From Trichopria drosophilae (taxonomy: Eukaryota > Arthropoda > Insecta > Hymenoptera > Diapriidae), in NCBI GenBank assembly GCA_030407085.1, contig CM059582.1, positions 157,132,501 through 157,196,500 of the forward strand: a stretch of DNA of 64,000 nt. Direction: 5' to 3'. Below, piece by piece: positions 23,801 to 35,029 of the stretch; within the stretch, counting starts at the first letter, position 1, and every line of letters begins with the position of its first letter. A model generated the notes under the pieces. That model saw nothing but the letters and a program-made list of their open reading frames with translations, ran no database searches and had not been told where the DNA came from. A program made the translations under genes and the position numbers.

Positions 23801-25829
23801 GAGGTCGTTACAATGATGTGGGGTATAAAAGTAAAATTTTTCCTTAAAATTGAAGTATTTTGTTCACCTTTGTTCAGAGTTTCAATAGAATCCCAATATT
23901 CTAATAGCTCGAAAAAAATTGATAGGAATAAATAATTACCAATTTTTTGGAATTTTTTTAAAAGTTCGGCGCCACATTGGAATTCCTGATGGCTGAAATT
24001 CAATTTCGACATCGGAATCTTGAAGAGCGACCTCGAAAACAATAGGATATGTACCTTTCAATTCTTTTCAACTTCGATTTTCATATGAAATACTTGATTG
24101 ATAATGAAGTATAAAAAATGCCATTTCAGGCGTTAATGGGTTAAATTAAAAATATTAGAATATAATTAATAGATTAGAACTATTGTAATTACCAATGTAT
24201 ATTACTCTGCCTGTATATTTTATGTAACATTCTGATAGGGCCTTCAAGCCCATTAATGAAAATAAATAAATAAATTAATATTTTGAGTTGAAATTTTATG
24301 GGAATTACATTAAAATGTCATTACAACCAGGTCAATTTTCATACAAATCGCAAATATTATCGAATAGTGTTTCCGTAACATAGTGCGAGTACTATACAAC
24401 ATTTATATGAAATTTACAAAATTCTTGTTTCAAATTCTCATGTGAATCGTAACTAAAATTTTTCTCAGGGTAGTGAAGTATTGGATCGGTAAGTTTTGTC
24501 CGAAATTATTGAAAAGCATTTAAGAACTAGCTATTTAATTCTTGGAAGAGGATTTAGAACGATTGACAATAGGGAAATATTCACAAATGTCAACGAATAG
24601 AATTCAAAGTTCAAAAATGAATACATTTCAAACATTCTGAATAATTTTTTGTTTGCAGGGTTGATCTATTATAGTTCTAATAAGATATGTAGATACAACA
24701 TTTGACGTCTTTCATTTTATCGATTAAATTAAAGAATTAAAATAAACATAATCTATTTCATTTACTATCCCATCCTTAATAGAATTCGTATGAAATTACC
24801 AATAAAGTTCATAAAGTTTAAAATTTCTTAGGCATTTAAAAATTGTGTAAAAAACACTGTTCATAAAGCTTCTTTTTCCGATATATTTTAAATAAATATG
24901 TTCAATAAAACATGTATTTCTTGGTCATCATCACGGAAAATGGAAATAAATAAACAAAAAACTTCAAAAATTACGTTTCGGCTAGCTTTTCGTAGCCGTC
25001 ATCAGAAATTTATTCTAAAAATTATGTAAAAACTTCAAATTAAGTCCAATAGTGAACATTTAAAAACAAAGGAAAGAAAGTTAAAAATTGTTGCTTGAAA
25101 ATTAAAATTTAGAACCAAGTTGTCCGAGTTCTTGTTTGCAACTGTGCAACATTTCTTAGGTATGAGTGTAATTTATAATTTGCATAAAGTATGAAATAGA
25201 TATAGTTATAGAATTTTTAAAGTAAAGGATACTTTTGATGTTCAAACGTAACTGCTTCTGAAAAATTAATTTTTGATGGTTCATCGACTGGTTTTTCCAA
25301 ATTTATTTTCCTTGGATTAAGACGTTTCATTTCTTCCAACGACTTCAGTGTTGGTTCCAGATCGTCATTAGCATGAGAAATTCCAAACGCCACCCACATA
25401 TCGATAAATTCTTCTTCATCTTTGTCGTACCAAATGCACAATTCAACGCCTGTAAAAATGTTTCCAAATTGAACAATATTATCACCTTTATTGACATTTT
25501 TACTATAAGTAAATTTTATGGGCATTATACCGAGAGAAATTTTTATTAATTTATACAACTTTTGAGCTCATTAATGAGAAAATACCAGAACATACAGGGA
25601 AAATAAAGTATACATAAAATACATCAACAGAATTATTAATTTTAATTAATAAGCAATAAATGTATATTGCAACATTATTAATAACAATTTAGAAAACAGA
25701 TTGCACATGCAGGTTAGAAAGAACACCTCGTTTAGCATAAATTTACTCACATTTTTGCAAAACTTCATCACTCAAGTTGTCACAGCCAGTAATTTGGAAT
25801 TTTTCAAGTAATACTTCTTTTGTCACCAT
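20861..25829 (-). CDS. POLA2: DNA polymerase alpha subunit B, N-terminal exons (partial gene)
   Basis: The B subunit of the DNA polymerase alpha-primase complex is a non-catalytic scaffold for primer synthesis in the nucleus. I read three exons: 25751-25829 (starts MVTKEVLLEKFQ, donor GTGAGT), 25233-25449 (acceptor CAG, begins in the codon for C27) and about 20915-20861 (acceptor AG, donor GTAAGT). The phases join to an open frame of 117 residues. The stretches EVLQKCVELCIWYDKDEEEF and EEDDILEAYMPKEKLK match the helical N-terminal domain and the acidic segment before the linker of animal POLA2. Exon 2 reads on to a stop eight codons past its end if unspliced, and its donor (GTATCC) is weak. 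The exon 3 start could instead be 20918 without changing frame. Intron 1 is 301 bp; intron 2 is about 4.3 kb and full of transposons. The phosphodiesterase-like and OB domains were not found below 20861, so the gene either continues off the left edge or is a fragment. The identity of exons 1-2 is clear, and exon 3 is well supported by splice phase. Confidence 0.85.
21238..21981. mobile_element. Tc1/mariner-like foldback
   Basis: The termini CACTACCGGCCAAAAGTTCG and TTTTGGGTGGTAGTG are inverted and flanked by TA on both sides. The arms are inverted over most of 744 bp, for example TTTCGCAGTTGTCAAATTTT on the left and its inverse near 21826. CACTACCGGCCAAAAGTT is a typical Tc1/mariner terminus. 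There is no transposase. It lies in POLA2 intron 2. Confidence 0.8.
22548..22797 (-). mobile_element. pogo/Tigger-like MITE, copy 1
   Basis: The ends CAGTAGGAC and its inverse are flanked by TA. The word CTCTTATTCTAAT (or close variants) is reiterated about four times at one end and twice, inverted, at the other. It is in opposite orientation to the copy at 51.5 kb and sits in POLA2 intron 2. The terminus resembles pogo/Tigger elements (CAGT, then CTCnnTTATTC). Confidence 0.75.
23190..24140. mobile_element. TTAA-flanked foldback, copy 3
   Basis: CCCATTAACGCCTGAAAT and its inverse are flanked by TTAA (23186-23189 and 24141-24144); length 951 bp. The arms share TCAAGTATTTCG, AGATTCCGAGGTC and ACGGCGC/GGCGCC words with partial inversion. 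No transposase. It lies in POLA2 intron 2. Confidence 0.8.
24165..24282 (+). repeat. LINE 3' UTR stub
   Basis: This stub ends in GGGCCTTCAAGCCCATTAAT followed by GAAAATAAATAAATAAAT, closely like the tail at 19.8 kb. Only the last 120 bp or so remain. It lies just outside the right TTAA of the foldback at 23190-24140, inside POLA2 intron 2. Confidence 0.5.
24983..25020 (-). ncRNA. Hammerhead-like core in a repeat
   Basis: The minus strand reads CTGATGA, C, stem GGCTA, loop CGAAAAGC, stem TAGCC, GAAACGTAA. It has the same layout as the motifs at 19.03 and 26.77 kb, with different stem sequences that keep pairing. It is followed by an AT-rich tract and TTTATTTATTTCCAT. Cleavage activity is not shown. 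Confidence 0.4.
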
Positions 25830-26035
25830 TTTAAAAAATAATTAATAATCTTATGTTAAAAGCAGGGAACTTTGTAAAATGTGGTTCTGGAATCTGGACG
25901 CTATACAAAGAAACTGCTTCGCGATGTTCGCGATCGCGATTCCGATTCCCGCCAAAACTCAAAGGAATTCACACAATATACCTATGTATAGTATACATAT
26001 GTATACCGAGGTAAATACACAAGTAGTCTTCTTTT
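25830..26035. promoter_or_regulatory. POLA2 5' flank
   Basis: This short CpG-containing segment, GC-richer than its surroundings around 25905-25965, holds the E2F-type site and the TCGCGATCGCGA palindrome. No TATA box is obvious at a fixed distance, which fits a housekeeping promoter. Confidence 0.45.
25946..25957 (-). promoter_or_regulatory. E2F-type site upstream of POLA2
   Basis: Read on the minus strand, the sequence is TTTTGGCGGGAA, a full match to the E2F/DP consensus TTTSSCGC extended by GGAA. It lies 117 bp upstream of the POLA2 start codon. A perfect 12-bp palindrome, TCGCGATCGCGA, lies at 25928-25939, closer to the gene. Replication genes of animals, including polymerase alpha subunits, are known E2F targets. 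Its function here is inferred from motif and position. Confidence 0.6.
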
Positions 26036-26038
26036 AAA

Positions 26039-26075
26039 CAATTTATTTATTTATTTATTCATAGTAAATATAATA
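26039..26075 (-). repeat. LINE-like tail, reverse orientation
   Basis: Read on the minus strand this is an AATAAATAAATAAAT tail after AT-rich sequence, the same tail type as at 19.8 and 24.2 kb. No coding part is visible. Confidence 0.35.
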
Positions 26076-26760
26076 ATGCTAAAACTATGGCAAAGTATAA
26101 TTAAAAAATATTTAAAACGCACGCGTTGTTAGAAAAATAAAACACTGTACATAATAAATAGGATTCTCAAAAACAAATTTATATATGCATACATACGTAT
26201 GTACACATGTACTTAATGGAAATTAGTTGGCACGAGGAAATAAAAACATTTCAATTTATGTAAATCTATAGAAATATTCACTAAATACAGTTAATATTTA
26301 ACTAAAGTTCAATTTCATGAAAATAAAATAAGACGAATATTTTTCAATATACTTTTCGTTAAGGACATACCGACTGTAGGCAAAGAAGAAATTTTACACA
26401 TCATTCGGGGTATATAAATTTTACTACCCATCATTTTTTAAAAATAAATATTTTTTATTATAATTAACATCTTACTGAATAAGTTGTGTTATTCATACTT
26501 CTTTTGTTTTTTAAAAATTTATAGTGCTTCTGTAGAAAATGTAAGTTCGTTTTCCAGCTTCTAACGGACTATAACATATATCTAGGTAAGATGTTAAAAA
26601 CGTTTTCAATAACTATTTTTTCGGGTTTTTATTAATTTTGAAAAGTCCTTCGAATCATAAAGGTTTTCTGTTAGGGAAAGTGAATTGTTTATGTATGATT
26701 ATATTGCGTAAATTTTGACTAAATTTGTACTTAATTGTACTTTTATTTTCAATAAAAAAT
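26076..26760. other. No gene seen
   Basis: AT-rich spacer left of a hammerhead-like repeat; no exon recognised. Confidence 0.4.
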
Positions 26761-26764
26761 GTTT

Positions 26765-26801
26765 TCTGATGAGGACTGCATCAAAACAGTCGAAACGTAA
26801 A
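26765..26801 (+). ncRNA. Hammerhead-like core in a repeat
   Basis: The plus strand reads CTGATGA, G, stem GACTG, loop CATCAAAA, stem CAGTC, GAAACGTAA. This is the third clear copy of the same architecture in the window. Confidence 0.45.
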
Positions 26802-27051
26802 TAAGGAATTTTTATTACCATACTTGTCTACACTCCAGTTTTTAAGAAACACTCAAAGTAAAGTTTTCACTTATGAAAGAACGGAGAAGAAATTAAAGAA
26901 TTTTATTCATTAAATATTTGGTTGTTAATAAACAACCGCATAATATTTTCTCGACTGTTTAAAATTATCAAGTGTTATTTCTTGGTATATTCGGTCTGTT
27001 AAACTAAAAATACAAAAAAGAAGAAAACAATCAGAAATATTTGCTTACTAT

Positions 27052-27513
27052 CCCAACAAACGAAAAAGTATACGAAAAATCTGTGTACGATTTAATACGA
27101 AATAAGTCTGTTTCTTCCCCACTCTTTCAGTTACGAATGCTAATGTATATATACGATATTATACGCGATACATAACCGCACATAACCTCAAAGAAACGAT
27201 TACTTTGGATTATCAAATGATTTAAACTCAAAACTAGAAAACAGAACATTTTTTCGAAAATTATGAAATACGGAAAACGATATAATCAATTCTTCGATTA
27301 AATTAACAGAATTTAAAGCTATTCTAAGCCGCAACAAATCAATTTTTGTAGTGCGTTAAATACGGTATCGTATAAGATCGAATGAATTCAATTCTGGTAT
27401 TACAAGTCGTATAAAATAGTATATAAATTCGAATAAGAATCTCGAATAATCAATACGCAACTAGAAAGAAACAGAATTCAAAATATCGATTCCGTATACT
27501 TTTTCGTTTATTG
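27052..27513. repeat. Foldback, CAACAAACGAAAAAGTATAC arms
   Basis: The left arm AACGAAAAAGTATACG is matched by CGTATACTTTTTCGTTTATT near 27492-27511. The interior is AT-rich with scattered TACGA/TCGTA words. It is about 460 bp and immediately left of the element at 27595. Confidence 0.5.
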
Positions 27514-27594
27514 AGATTTGAGATGCGAAGCCACAAAAAATGTAAATATATTTGTACATTTCCGGTATTTGTACTATCTCCGCCCCAAATTCTA

Positions 27595-28317
27595 CCCTAC
27601 TGTAAGTAAACGGATTCAAACCATATCCGTATTAATACTTCGGCTATCCGTTTATATACGTTTGATAACGTTTCAATACATTTTTAACCTCTTGTATCCG
27701 AAGGCTATCCGTGACTAATCCGTCCGTATCCGCGTCCAACATTAATTTATTCCCGACGTCTGCCGCGGATCGCACACGAGTCCGTTCCAATACTTTCCTA
27801 TCCGCGCATATCCGCGATTCGCAAATTACATTTCTAATCCGTCGTGATCCGCGGGTTTCTATCCGTCTACCAATCCGCATGTATCGTCTTTTATCCGTCT
27901 CGATCCGTTTTCGAGCCTATACGTTTCGATCCGCCGGTTTTAATGCGCGTTTCTATATCCGCGTGCAACTTTAAATATTTCTCGACGACTGCCGCGGTTT
28001 AATTTTCGTATACGCTGGCGGATATATGCGGATAAATATTGACTCAGTTTTTAAGGATTGAGACGGATGAAAGTATTTATGCAAATAGAAACGGATAAAA
28101 ACAGGTGCACACTCGGTGCCATATCACGGATAGATACGGATAGACACGGATTCGACAGGCTCATATTAGAACGGATTGAGGCGGATCAATTTTCCATTCC
28201 ACGGATCCAGAACGTATTCAGTTTTGATGGACAACAACCGATTGAAAAGAATGCAAAGTGGGCATTCAAACGGATACAAATTTTCTATCCGTTTGAATCC
28301 GTTTACTTCCAGTAGGG
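27595..28317. mobile_element. TA-flanked foldback with reiterated ATCCG words
   Basis: The termini CCCTACTGTAAGTAAACGGA and TCCGTTTACTTCCAGTAGGG are inverted and flanked by TA. The left half carries about 16 copies of ATCCG and the right half about a dozen CGGAT, at irregular 8-30 bp spacing, so the arms pair only loosely but repeatedly. CpG content is high. The overlapping open frames (78-87 codons) are side effects of the repeats. A diverged partial copy lies at 34.1 kb. Confidence 0.75.
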
Positions 28318-28646
28318 TAATTTCATACAGATCGGTATATAAGGAATTTAAGGTTAATTATTAATATGGATCATTTTTAATCTCAAATTCAAGAACATAG
28401 CCAGAGGCGCGATCGGAGGCTCTGGACCCCCTCTGAAGTGAAAAATAAACACATTGATAAATAATACATCTTATTTGAATTGGCCCAGATCGATCTCTGT
28501 CGAATATTTTTTTTCTGGCTACGGCCTTACTCCAATCGATTAAAATGTATTGAAAACTTCAATGCACCGTAATTTATATTATTTTTCTTATGTTCCAACA
28601 CAAATATTTATGACCAGTGATAATATGAAAAGTCATTACATCTTAT

Positions 28647-30760
28647 GGGGGTTCTAAAGTGGTCCCCCGGTAGGTTAGGAAATTTCACTTAAAAACGTAA
28701 CTTAAATATGACTGAATAACATTTTCAAAATTCTGTCTGTGTTAGTGCAATTCTAAGGACTATAAATAATTTTTTAGAAAATAGCCAATTTATTAAATGC
28801 GAACTGACCGAGAATTTTCGGATATAAGTGATCTTTATTTTATTCTCAATTAATGTCTTTGGTATTTTCTAGGAAACCGTCTGTAGTAATTAAAATTGCC
28901 CTTACAGAGCTCGAACGTCGAAAAATCGTTTCAGTCACTTTTTATTTAAGGTTTTTAGTGAAGATTCCTACCTTATCGGCAGAGCACTTAGAACCCCCTA
29001 ATTGTGACAATTTAGGAAATTGCAATTGCACACGTAACGCATTTGGACATGATATCCTAACTTCTATACCGACTCAGCAATCGAAAGAAATCCCTAACAT
29101 GACAACCTTATGTCAATCTCACTTAAGGGTGTTCTAAGGTGCTCGGCCGAAAAGGCTGGCATTAAAACTGCAAATAAAAGATGACGGAATACATTTTTTC
29201 AAGTATCCTAGAAAATGCTAAAGAAATTATTTGAGAACTGACCGAGAATTCATTTCCGTAAATTCTCCGTTTGCAGTAATTAGAATCACCCTTATAGAGC
29301 CAGAATTTTGAAAAATGATTTACGGTTTTTAATGAACATTCCTACTTTATTGGCGGAGACCTTATGATGTTCTAACATCCTCAATCGATAAGGTATACTA
29401 ATCTATGGATATTAAAAAATATAAATGAAATATTAATCCAGTTATTTTTCTAAATTTGAATCCCATTACTTCAATTCTGACCATTATATATATCCTATAA
29501 AATATCAGAGAAATTCGTCGAGAATCGATTAAGAATTTTTGAAAATAAGCAACCATCAGCTATTTCTGTCAATTTTCAGTCCTTTCTCACTAAAGATCGT
29601 TGGTATTTTTTAGGAGATCCCTATGTAGTATAGTGGAAACTACGAATACAAATCCCGAATTTTGAGAAACCGTTCTGGTAGTTTTTAATCTTCATTTTTC
29701 GGTGTAGATTACTACCTTGCCAACTGAAACAACAAATAATACAAATTAAAGATGTTTCAATAAAATTTTCAAAATTCGGGTTCTGTAAAGGCAATTCTAA
29801 TTACTATGGACGGTATCAACGAACCTCTCATACAAGTGATTTTTAGTTATTTCCGAAAATTTTCGGTCAGCTCTCAATTAATGTCTATTGTATTATCTAC
29901 ACTGTACAACAACTTCAAAAATGCTTCCATTACATTTACATTAATTCATCATATTCTATACATAATATATACACCTTTAGACAAATGAATGTATTGTGCA
30001 TTGAATGTACATGAAATTTCATTACATTTTTAACAGTGCAGGAAACCTTCTATAGGAATTAGAATCGCTTTTACAGAGCCGGAATTTTGAAAATTTTACT
30101 CAATCATCTTTAATTTACATTTTTTAGTGAAACTTCCTACCTTACCGGCGGACCATTTTAGAACTGTCGAGTGTTCTAAAGTGCTCGGTCGATAAGGTAG
30201 AAATTTTCACTGAGAACCGAAATTAAAAAATTACTTAACCGATTTCTCAAAATTCGGGCTCTGTAAGGGAAATTTTAATCACTTAGACAGTATCCTAGAA
30301 ACTGACAAAGAAATTAATTGAGAACAGACCGAGATTTCTTGGAAATAAATAAAAGTCAGTTATTTCCGAAAATTCGCGGTCAGTTCTGAATCAATATCTT
30401 TGGTATTTTCTAGGAAACTGTTTATTGTGGTTGGAATTTCCCTTACAAAGCCCGAATTTTAAAAATGTTATTCAGTCATCTTTTATTTACGTTTTTTAGT
30501 GAAATTTCCTACCTTACCGGCGGACCACTTTAGAACCTTCTTAAAGGGATTCTACCTAGTTCGCCGATAAGGTAGAAATCTACGCTAAAAAATGCACACT
30601 GAAAATGTCTGAATCAATTTTGGAAAATTCAGCTCTGTACGAGTAATTGTCATTACAAATATACGGCTACTTAAAGCATGCAAAAAGAAAATAATTGAGA
30701 ATTGACTGACTTATTTCCAATATTTCTCAATTAATTTTCAGTTAATAACCTTACAAAACC
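28647..30760. repeat. Cluster of hairpin units (GGGGGTTCTAAAG family)
   Basis: Consecutive units of about 250-390 bp each run from a GGTTCTAAAGTG-like end to the inverse CACTTTAGAACC. Inside each arm are ACCTTACCGGCGGAC or its inverse, TAGTGAAATTTCCTACC, GGCAATTCTAAT and CTAGGAAA. The centre is a hairpin of AACTGACCGAGAATTTTCGG and its inverse. Approximate units: 28647-28998, 29127-29372, 29376-29735, 29740-30166, 30171-30538, and a partial one after. No coding region. Confidence 0.7.
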
Positions 30761-31348
30761 AAATTTTGAAATTTTATATGTAAAATGACGTTTTTTTACT
30801 CAAAATGCATACAATTGCGAGATATATAATGATTAATTTGTTATACATTATAATGGATCTAAACATTATTTGTTAAATAAAAAATATTACCAATTAATTG
30901 TTTCTAATAATATGCGTAAACATGACGTACAATGTCTGGCTACAGGTTGTTTGGTAATCTTTATAAAAATATGATATTTTGGGACTACGTAAATATAGAG
31001 CTGAATGATAAGATTTGTGATATTAGAAGTACGAAGGTCACTGAATGCTATATAAGATTTCGCAGAAATTTGAGTTCAGTGTATATAGCAATGCAGAAAA
31101 CAAAGTAAAGGTGTGTATTCAAAGTATTTATTAATACATATATTTATAATGATGCTGAAAGTAAATGCATTAAATTTCAATCTATATGTTAAAATTTCCA
31201 ACCCCTTTGCTCCGTTTTATAGAAAATTCGGAGGACGTTAAATCTTTATGCCAAATGCAATTCATAACTCTATTTTATACGATTTTTTTGTTCAAAATGT
31301 GTCTACAATGTTCAACGCCGCAAAAATGCCTTATTCGCTAAAATATAA

Positions 31349-31455
31349 CCCTGCAAACACGGAAAGTAACAGTTATGTAATATTTACGTAATGGTTATAT
31401 TGTTAGATAAATGTTACGTAGTTGTTACATAACTGTTACTTTTGTGTTTGCAGGG
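31349..31455. mobile_element. 107-bp hairpin MITE
   Basis: CCCTGCAAACACGGAAAGTA followed by ACAGTTATGTAA is almost perfectly inverted at the other end (TTACATAACTGTTAC, TTTGTGTTTGCAGGG). The loop is AT-rich. A solo TTTGCAGGG end occurs near 24.65 kb. Confidence 0.65.
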
Positions 31456-34100
31456 AACAAAATCCAAAATATTGCAAAAAGTCACTTTAGGCAAAATTTG
31501 ACGTCATAATTGACGCAACTATTATGATGCGATCTTAAATACATTAAAAATAATATTGTTACTTTTTTAATCCGTTCTCCGAATTTCATAGTAAATTCAC
31601 GTCATTGTTCTAACTATTCAATTGACCACCGCTAATTTCGTTCGTAACTTTTTTATATATATATATTTTAACGAATTAAGTATACTCAAATTTTTAACAG
31701 TTTTTTAGATTAGTTTCCTACGAATAAGATTTTTTTTAAAATTGGAGTTTTTAATGATCTAAACATTTTCAAATTCTCGCTCATCCCTTTAAACGAAAGA
31801 TATAATTTAATTCGTAATAGTGAATTTTTTAAATTTACATGCATTCTTTCGTTCTAAAATATTTTTTCCAGCTTACAAAAAATTTAGTAAATTAATGTTC
31901 ATTTTTCATTTTTAAGTCACTTGGGTATCTTTGATTTCTATCGACATTTACGTTATATATGTGCTCGTTACTGCGTCACTTCATGTCAAAAATATCAAAG
32001 TTGTGGTCCATGTCGCGGAATGAAACGAAGATGAAATATTTGATAGACGTGAAAAATATTATGGTAAAATATTTTTTGAATATTTTCAAAATGACGTATT
32101 TAAATGAGAATACGAGCAAGTTTTTCATAAAATTAAGTACTTTCATTGAAAAGTAAAATAATTTTTTACATTGTCTTTTTGTCATGAAATTGACCGAAAA
32201 GATTGTTCAACTTAAATGTTGGTACTGAGCTGCTGATTTATTTTTGAAACCGGATATGGTACCTTGAAGAAAATGATTTCATCTTTTATTTCTAACAAAA
32301 AAAATTGGGGGAGACTTATGTCTGTCTTATGTTATGATTTTTTCAAGAATGCAGCCCGCTAGGCTCACCTATGTTGATGCAAACTTTGACAAAACTGCAA
32401 CATCCAAATTATTTTTATGCTAAGTCATTTCAAGGTACTTTTGGCCCTTATTTACGAATATGTTGATAAAAATTGCATAACGTATAACTTCACATTTATC
32501 CTAAACTCCGAATGTAATTCAAATAACACAAAATTAATCCTTTTTTGCTTTCGAATACTAACAGTTTATTTGACATCTTTTCTTTCTGTCATCAGCAGAC
32601 TAAACTTCATAATAATTTCTAGTCTTTAACTTGTAGGTCATGTTTTTCTTCCTATTTTCTTTTCAGAATATGTTAAAATTCAATTTTGTTCTCGCAATTC
32701 AATGACTCAATTGTGAGTTGATGTTCGGTTGCGCAGAATTCCTCTTTATTATTTTGCCAGTTCTAAAGTTTTTCACTGACAATAGCTTTTCTGACTCAGT
32801 AATATTAGTCTTTTTAAATCTATTATTTTAATCTAAATTTCCACACGGATATGAAAATGAGGATCCACGTTCTTTTCCTCACTGGCTTCACCAGTCCAAC
32901 TTTCGATTAAAGCTTCATCTATACATTTTCGGAATTTTATGCACATCCAGGTACCGTATCTTAACTCTTTTCTACAAGATCAGCAAATCTTTGCACAATT
33001 TAACAAAGCTAGAAGTGCTGCTCATAGTTTTAAAGAAAGCCTTCTCAAATGCTTGTAAGATCGCAATACTGTGCAAATATACAGAGCAAATCTACATAAT
33101 AATTTTATTGAGCTTTCAGTATAAAATTTATGAACAGGCAATCGTTAAAAACGGAAAATTAATGCGGACCCCGACCGAACATTACATAGCAACTCAATAA
33201 AGCAAATGAACACTTCTATATTAATTGAATATTGTCGTTTATGCAAATGACATCCATTTTTATATTAGTTTATTGTAAAAAACATGATCTTTAAAAAATG
33301 CCCAAATGTCTTAAGGGCCCTCCAGCATGCATAACTTTAATAAAAAAACGTAAACCTGTAAACACCCACTATCGCACATTATATCGACTTTCGTTTAAAA
33401 CGTGTGACAATGATTTGAATATTTCATTTTTTTAGAAACTCGAATTTCGCAAAATTTCGCCAATCAATAGGTCTATTATGAACGTTTTCCTTAATTGACG
33501 CATAATATGTTTGAATCTTCTTAGATTGATAAAATTCTGTTTAATTTATGCTAGATCCTATAAAATTAAAAATCATTTGTGAATTATTATTCTGGAATTT
33601 ATAAGTGGAATTCAAGTATATTTAGAAAAATTAAAAATTTGAATATTTTTTAATCCAATTCTGTTTTTCTGGGAAGTTTACACAATTCGTAAATTCTTGA
33701 AATATATTGTAGTTGAATGTATGCGTCCATCGTATTTTCGTACTTGTCCTACCGCACACAGTCTGTAAATAGCAACCACAGACTCGTGGTCAAAACAAGA
33801 TTATGGTGATACTCCTTTGCTCCCCCTTCCTTAATCGTCATCCGCATTTTTATCCAGTATTATGGCACAGGTACTTATATTTAAAGTGATCTTTCATATA
33901 AATTGACGCTTGGAAATATATATGTAATGGGAGTGGGTTTGGATAGTAACAAGTTAAGTGAACAATTAAAAAGTTAACTTTCTTGGTATTTGTAATTAAA
34001 ATTTTGCAGTAAAAAACATATTGGGGAACCTGAAATTTATTATATATAATTGTTTATAAAACCATATATAATTATATATAATCCAAAGGACCTAGGTCGC
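31456..34100. other. Gene-free AT-rich stretch
   Basis: No exon recognised. Open frames at 31959-32185 overlap on both strands and are low-complexity. An isolated TTAAGGGCCCTC terminus sits at about 33312-33323 with no partner; it matches the end of the element at 40750. Confidence 0.45.
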
Positions 34101-34114
34101 TGTAACCCTCCAAG

Positions 34115-34325
34115 GAAGTAAAACGATTCAAAGACTATCAGTTTTAATACTTCAGTTATCCGTTCATATAGGTCAAACAGATTTTCAATAAATTTTTATT
34201 TGTTTGTATTGACGACTTAATCTCGATTCTCCCGAATAACGAACGTCGCCATTTCAACAATTATTGTCTATTCACACGAATTCGTTCCAATAATCCTCTA
34301 TCCTCCCGAATCCGTGTACTTTTAA
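34115..34325 (+). repeat. Diverged partial copy of the ATCCG element
   Basis: TTAATACTTCAGTTATCCGT, then ATATAGGTCAAACAG and TTCGTTCCAATA follow the order of the left half of the 27595-28317 element with many substitutions. The termini are lost. Confidence 0.5.
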
Positions 34326-34429
34326 TGAATGACAACCGTTATTTCAACCGTAATTGTGTTTTTCGATATTAATACCATTTTGTTCTAAATTGTTCAAATC
34401 TGATAATAAATTCTTAAATTTATAAAAAA

Positions 34430-34960
34430 GTCAAATTTGTACGGTTTTTTGAGTTTAACTCACTTTGCTACATTGCTATTGAAATATCGTACGGGAAGAA
34501 GTTGTAGAGCTGGAAAAGACGAAGAATTCGCCCCCTTATACGTTCGATTTCGATACAAATTATCCTCGAAAACGCTCTTAATATCATAGAAACCTGCACG
34601 GCAGTACCAAACTTTCGTCAGCTCTACAACTTGCTCTAATGTGACATATCGTTAACTATTTAGCAAAGTGTTGTATTTTTTAGTCCATAACTTCAGAAAT
34701 ATTCATCACAGATCAAATTCGTAGGGGTGAATTGTAGGGCTTAAAAAGAGATTGAAAATGAACTCTCACCCATTGAAATAACTAAAAAGAGAGCTGAGTT
34801 ATTGCCAAAAAATTAATTTTTTGTTTAAACTGCAATGGTTTGTCACTCAAATTCTGAGCCTCAGATTCAATTCTGGTACAGGATTATTTTGTTTGAAATA
34901 TCAAGGAGAGTCGCCTCCGAAATATTGCTGGTCAGTTCTTGGACACCCTGCATATAATAA
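34430..34960. repeat. Relative of the CAGGGTG foldback
   Basis: Arms contain GAAATATCGTACGGGAAGAA, GTTGTAGAGCTGGAAAAGAC and the inverse GTCAGCTCTACAACTTGCTC. They parallel GAAATATCACACTGGAAAAA, GTTGTAGGCC in the element at 57426-58367. The right end reads ACACCCTGCATA; the left end is eroded. Confidence 0.5.
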
Positions 34961-35029
34961 TGATCATAAATAAATGCGAATTGTCTCTCAATTTCATTAG
35001 ATTCATTGTATCCTTTCTACTTTGGCGCG

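Noticed and set aside
27518..28364. Cluster of 62-87-codon frames rich in Arg, Ile and Ser
   Set aside because: They are translations of the reiterated ATCCG/CGGAT words within a mobile element.
28647..30760. CRISPR-like array
   Set aside because: Repeats are inverted, 250-390 bp long and diverged. The DNA is eukaryotic and there are no short direct repeats with unique spacers.
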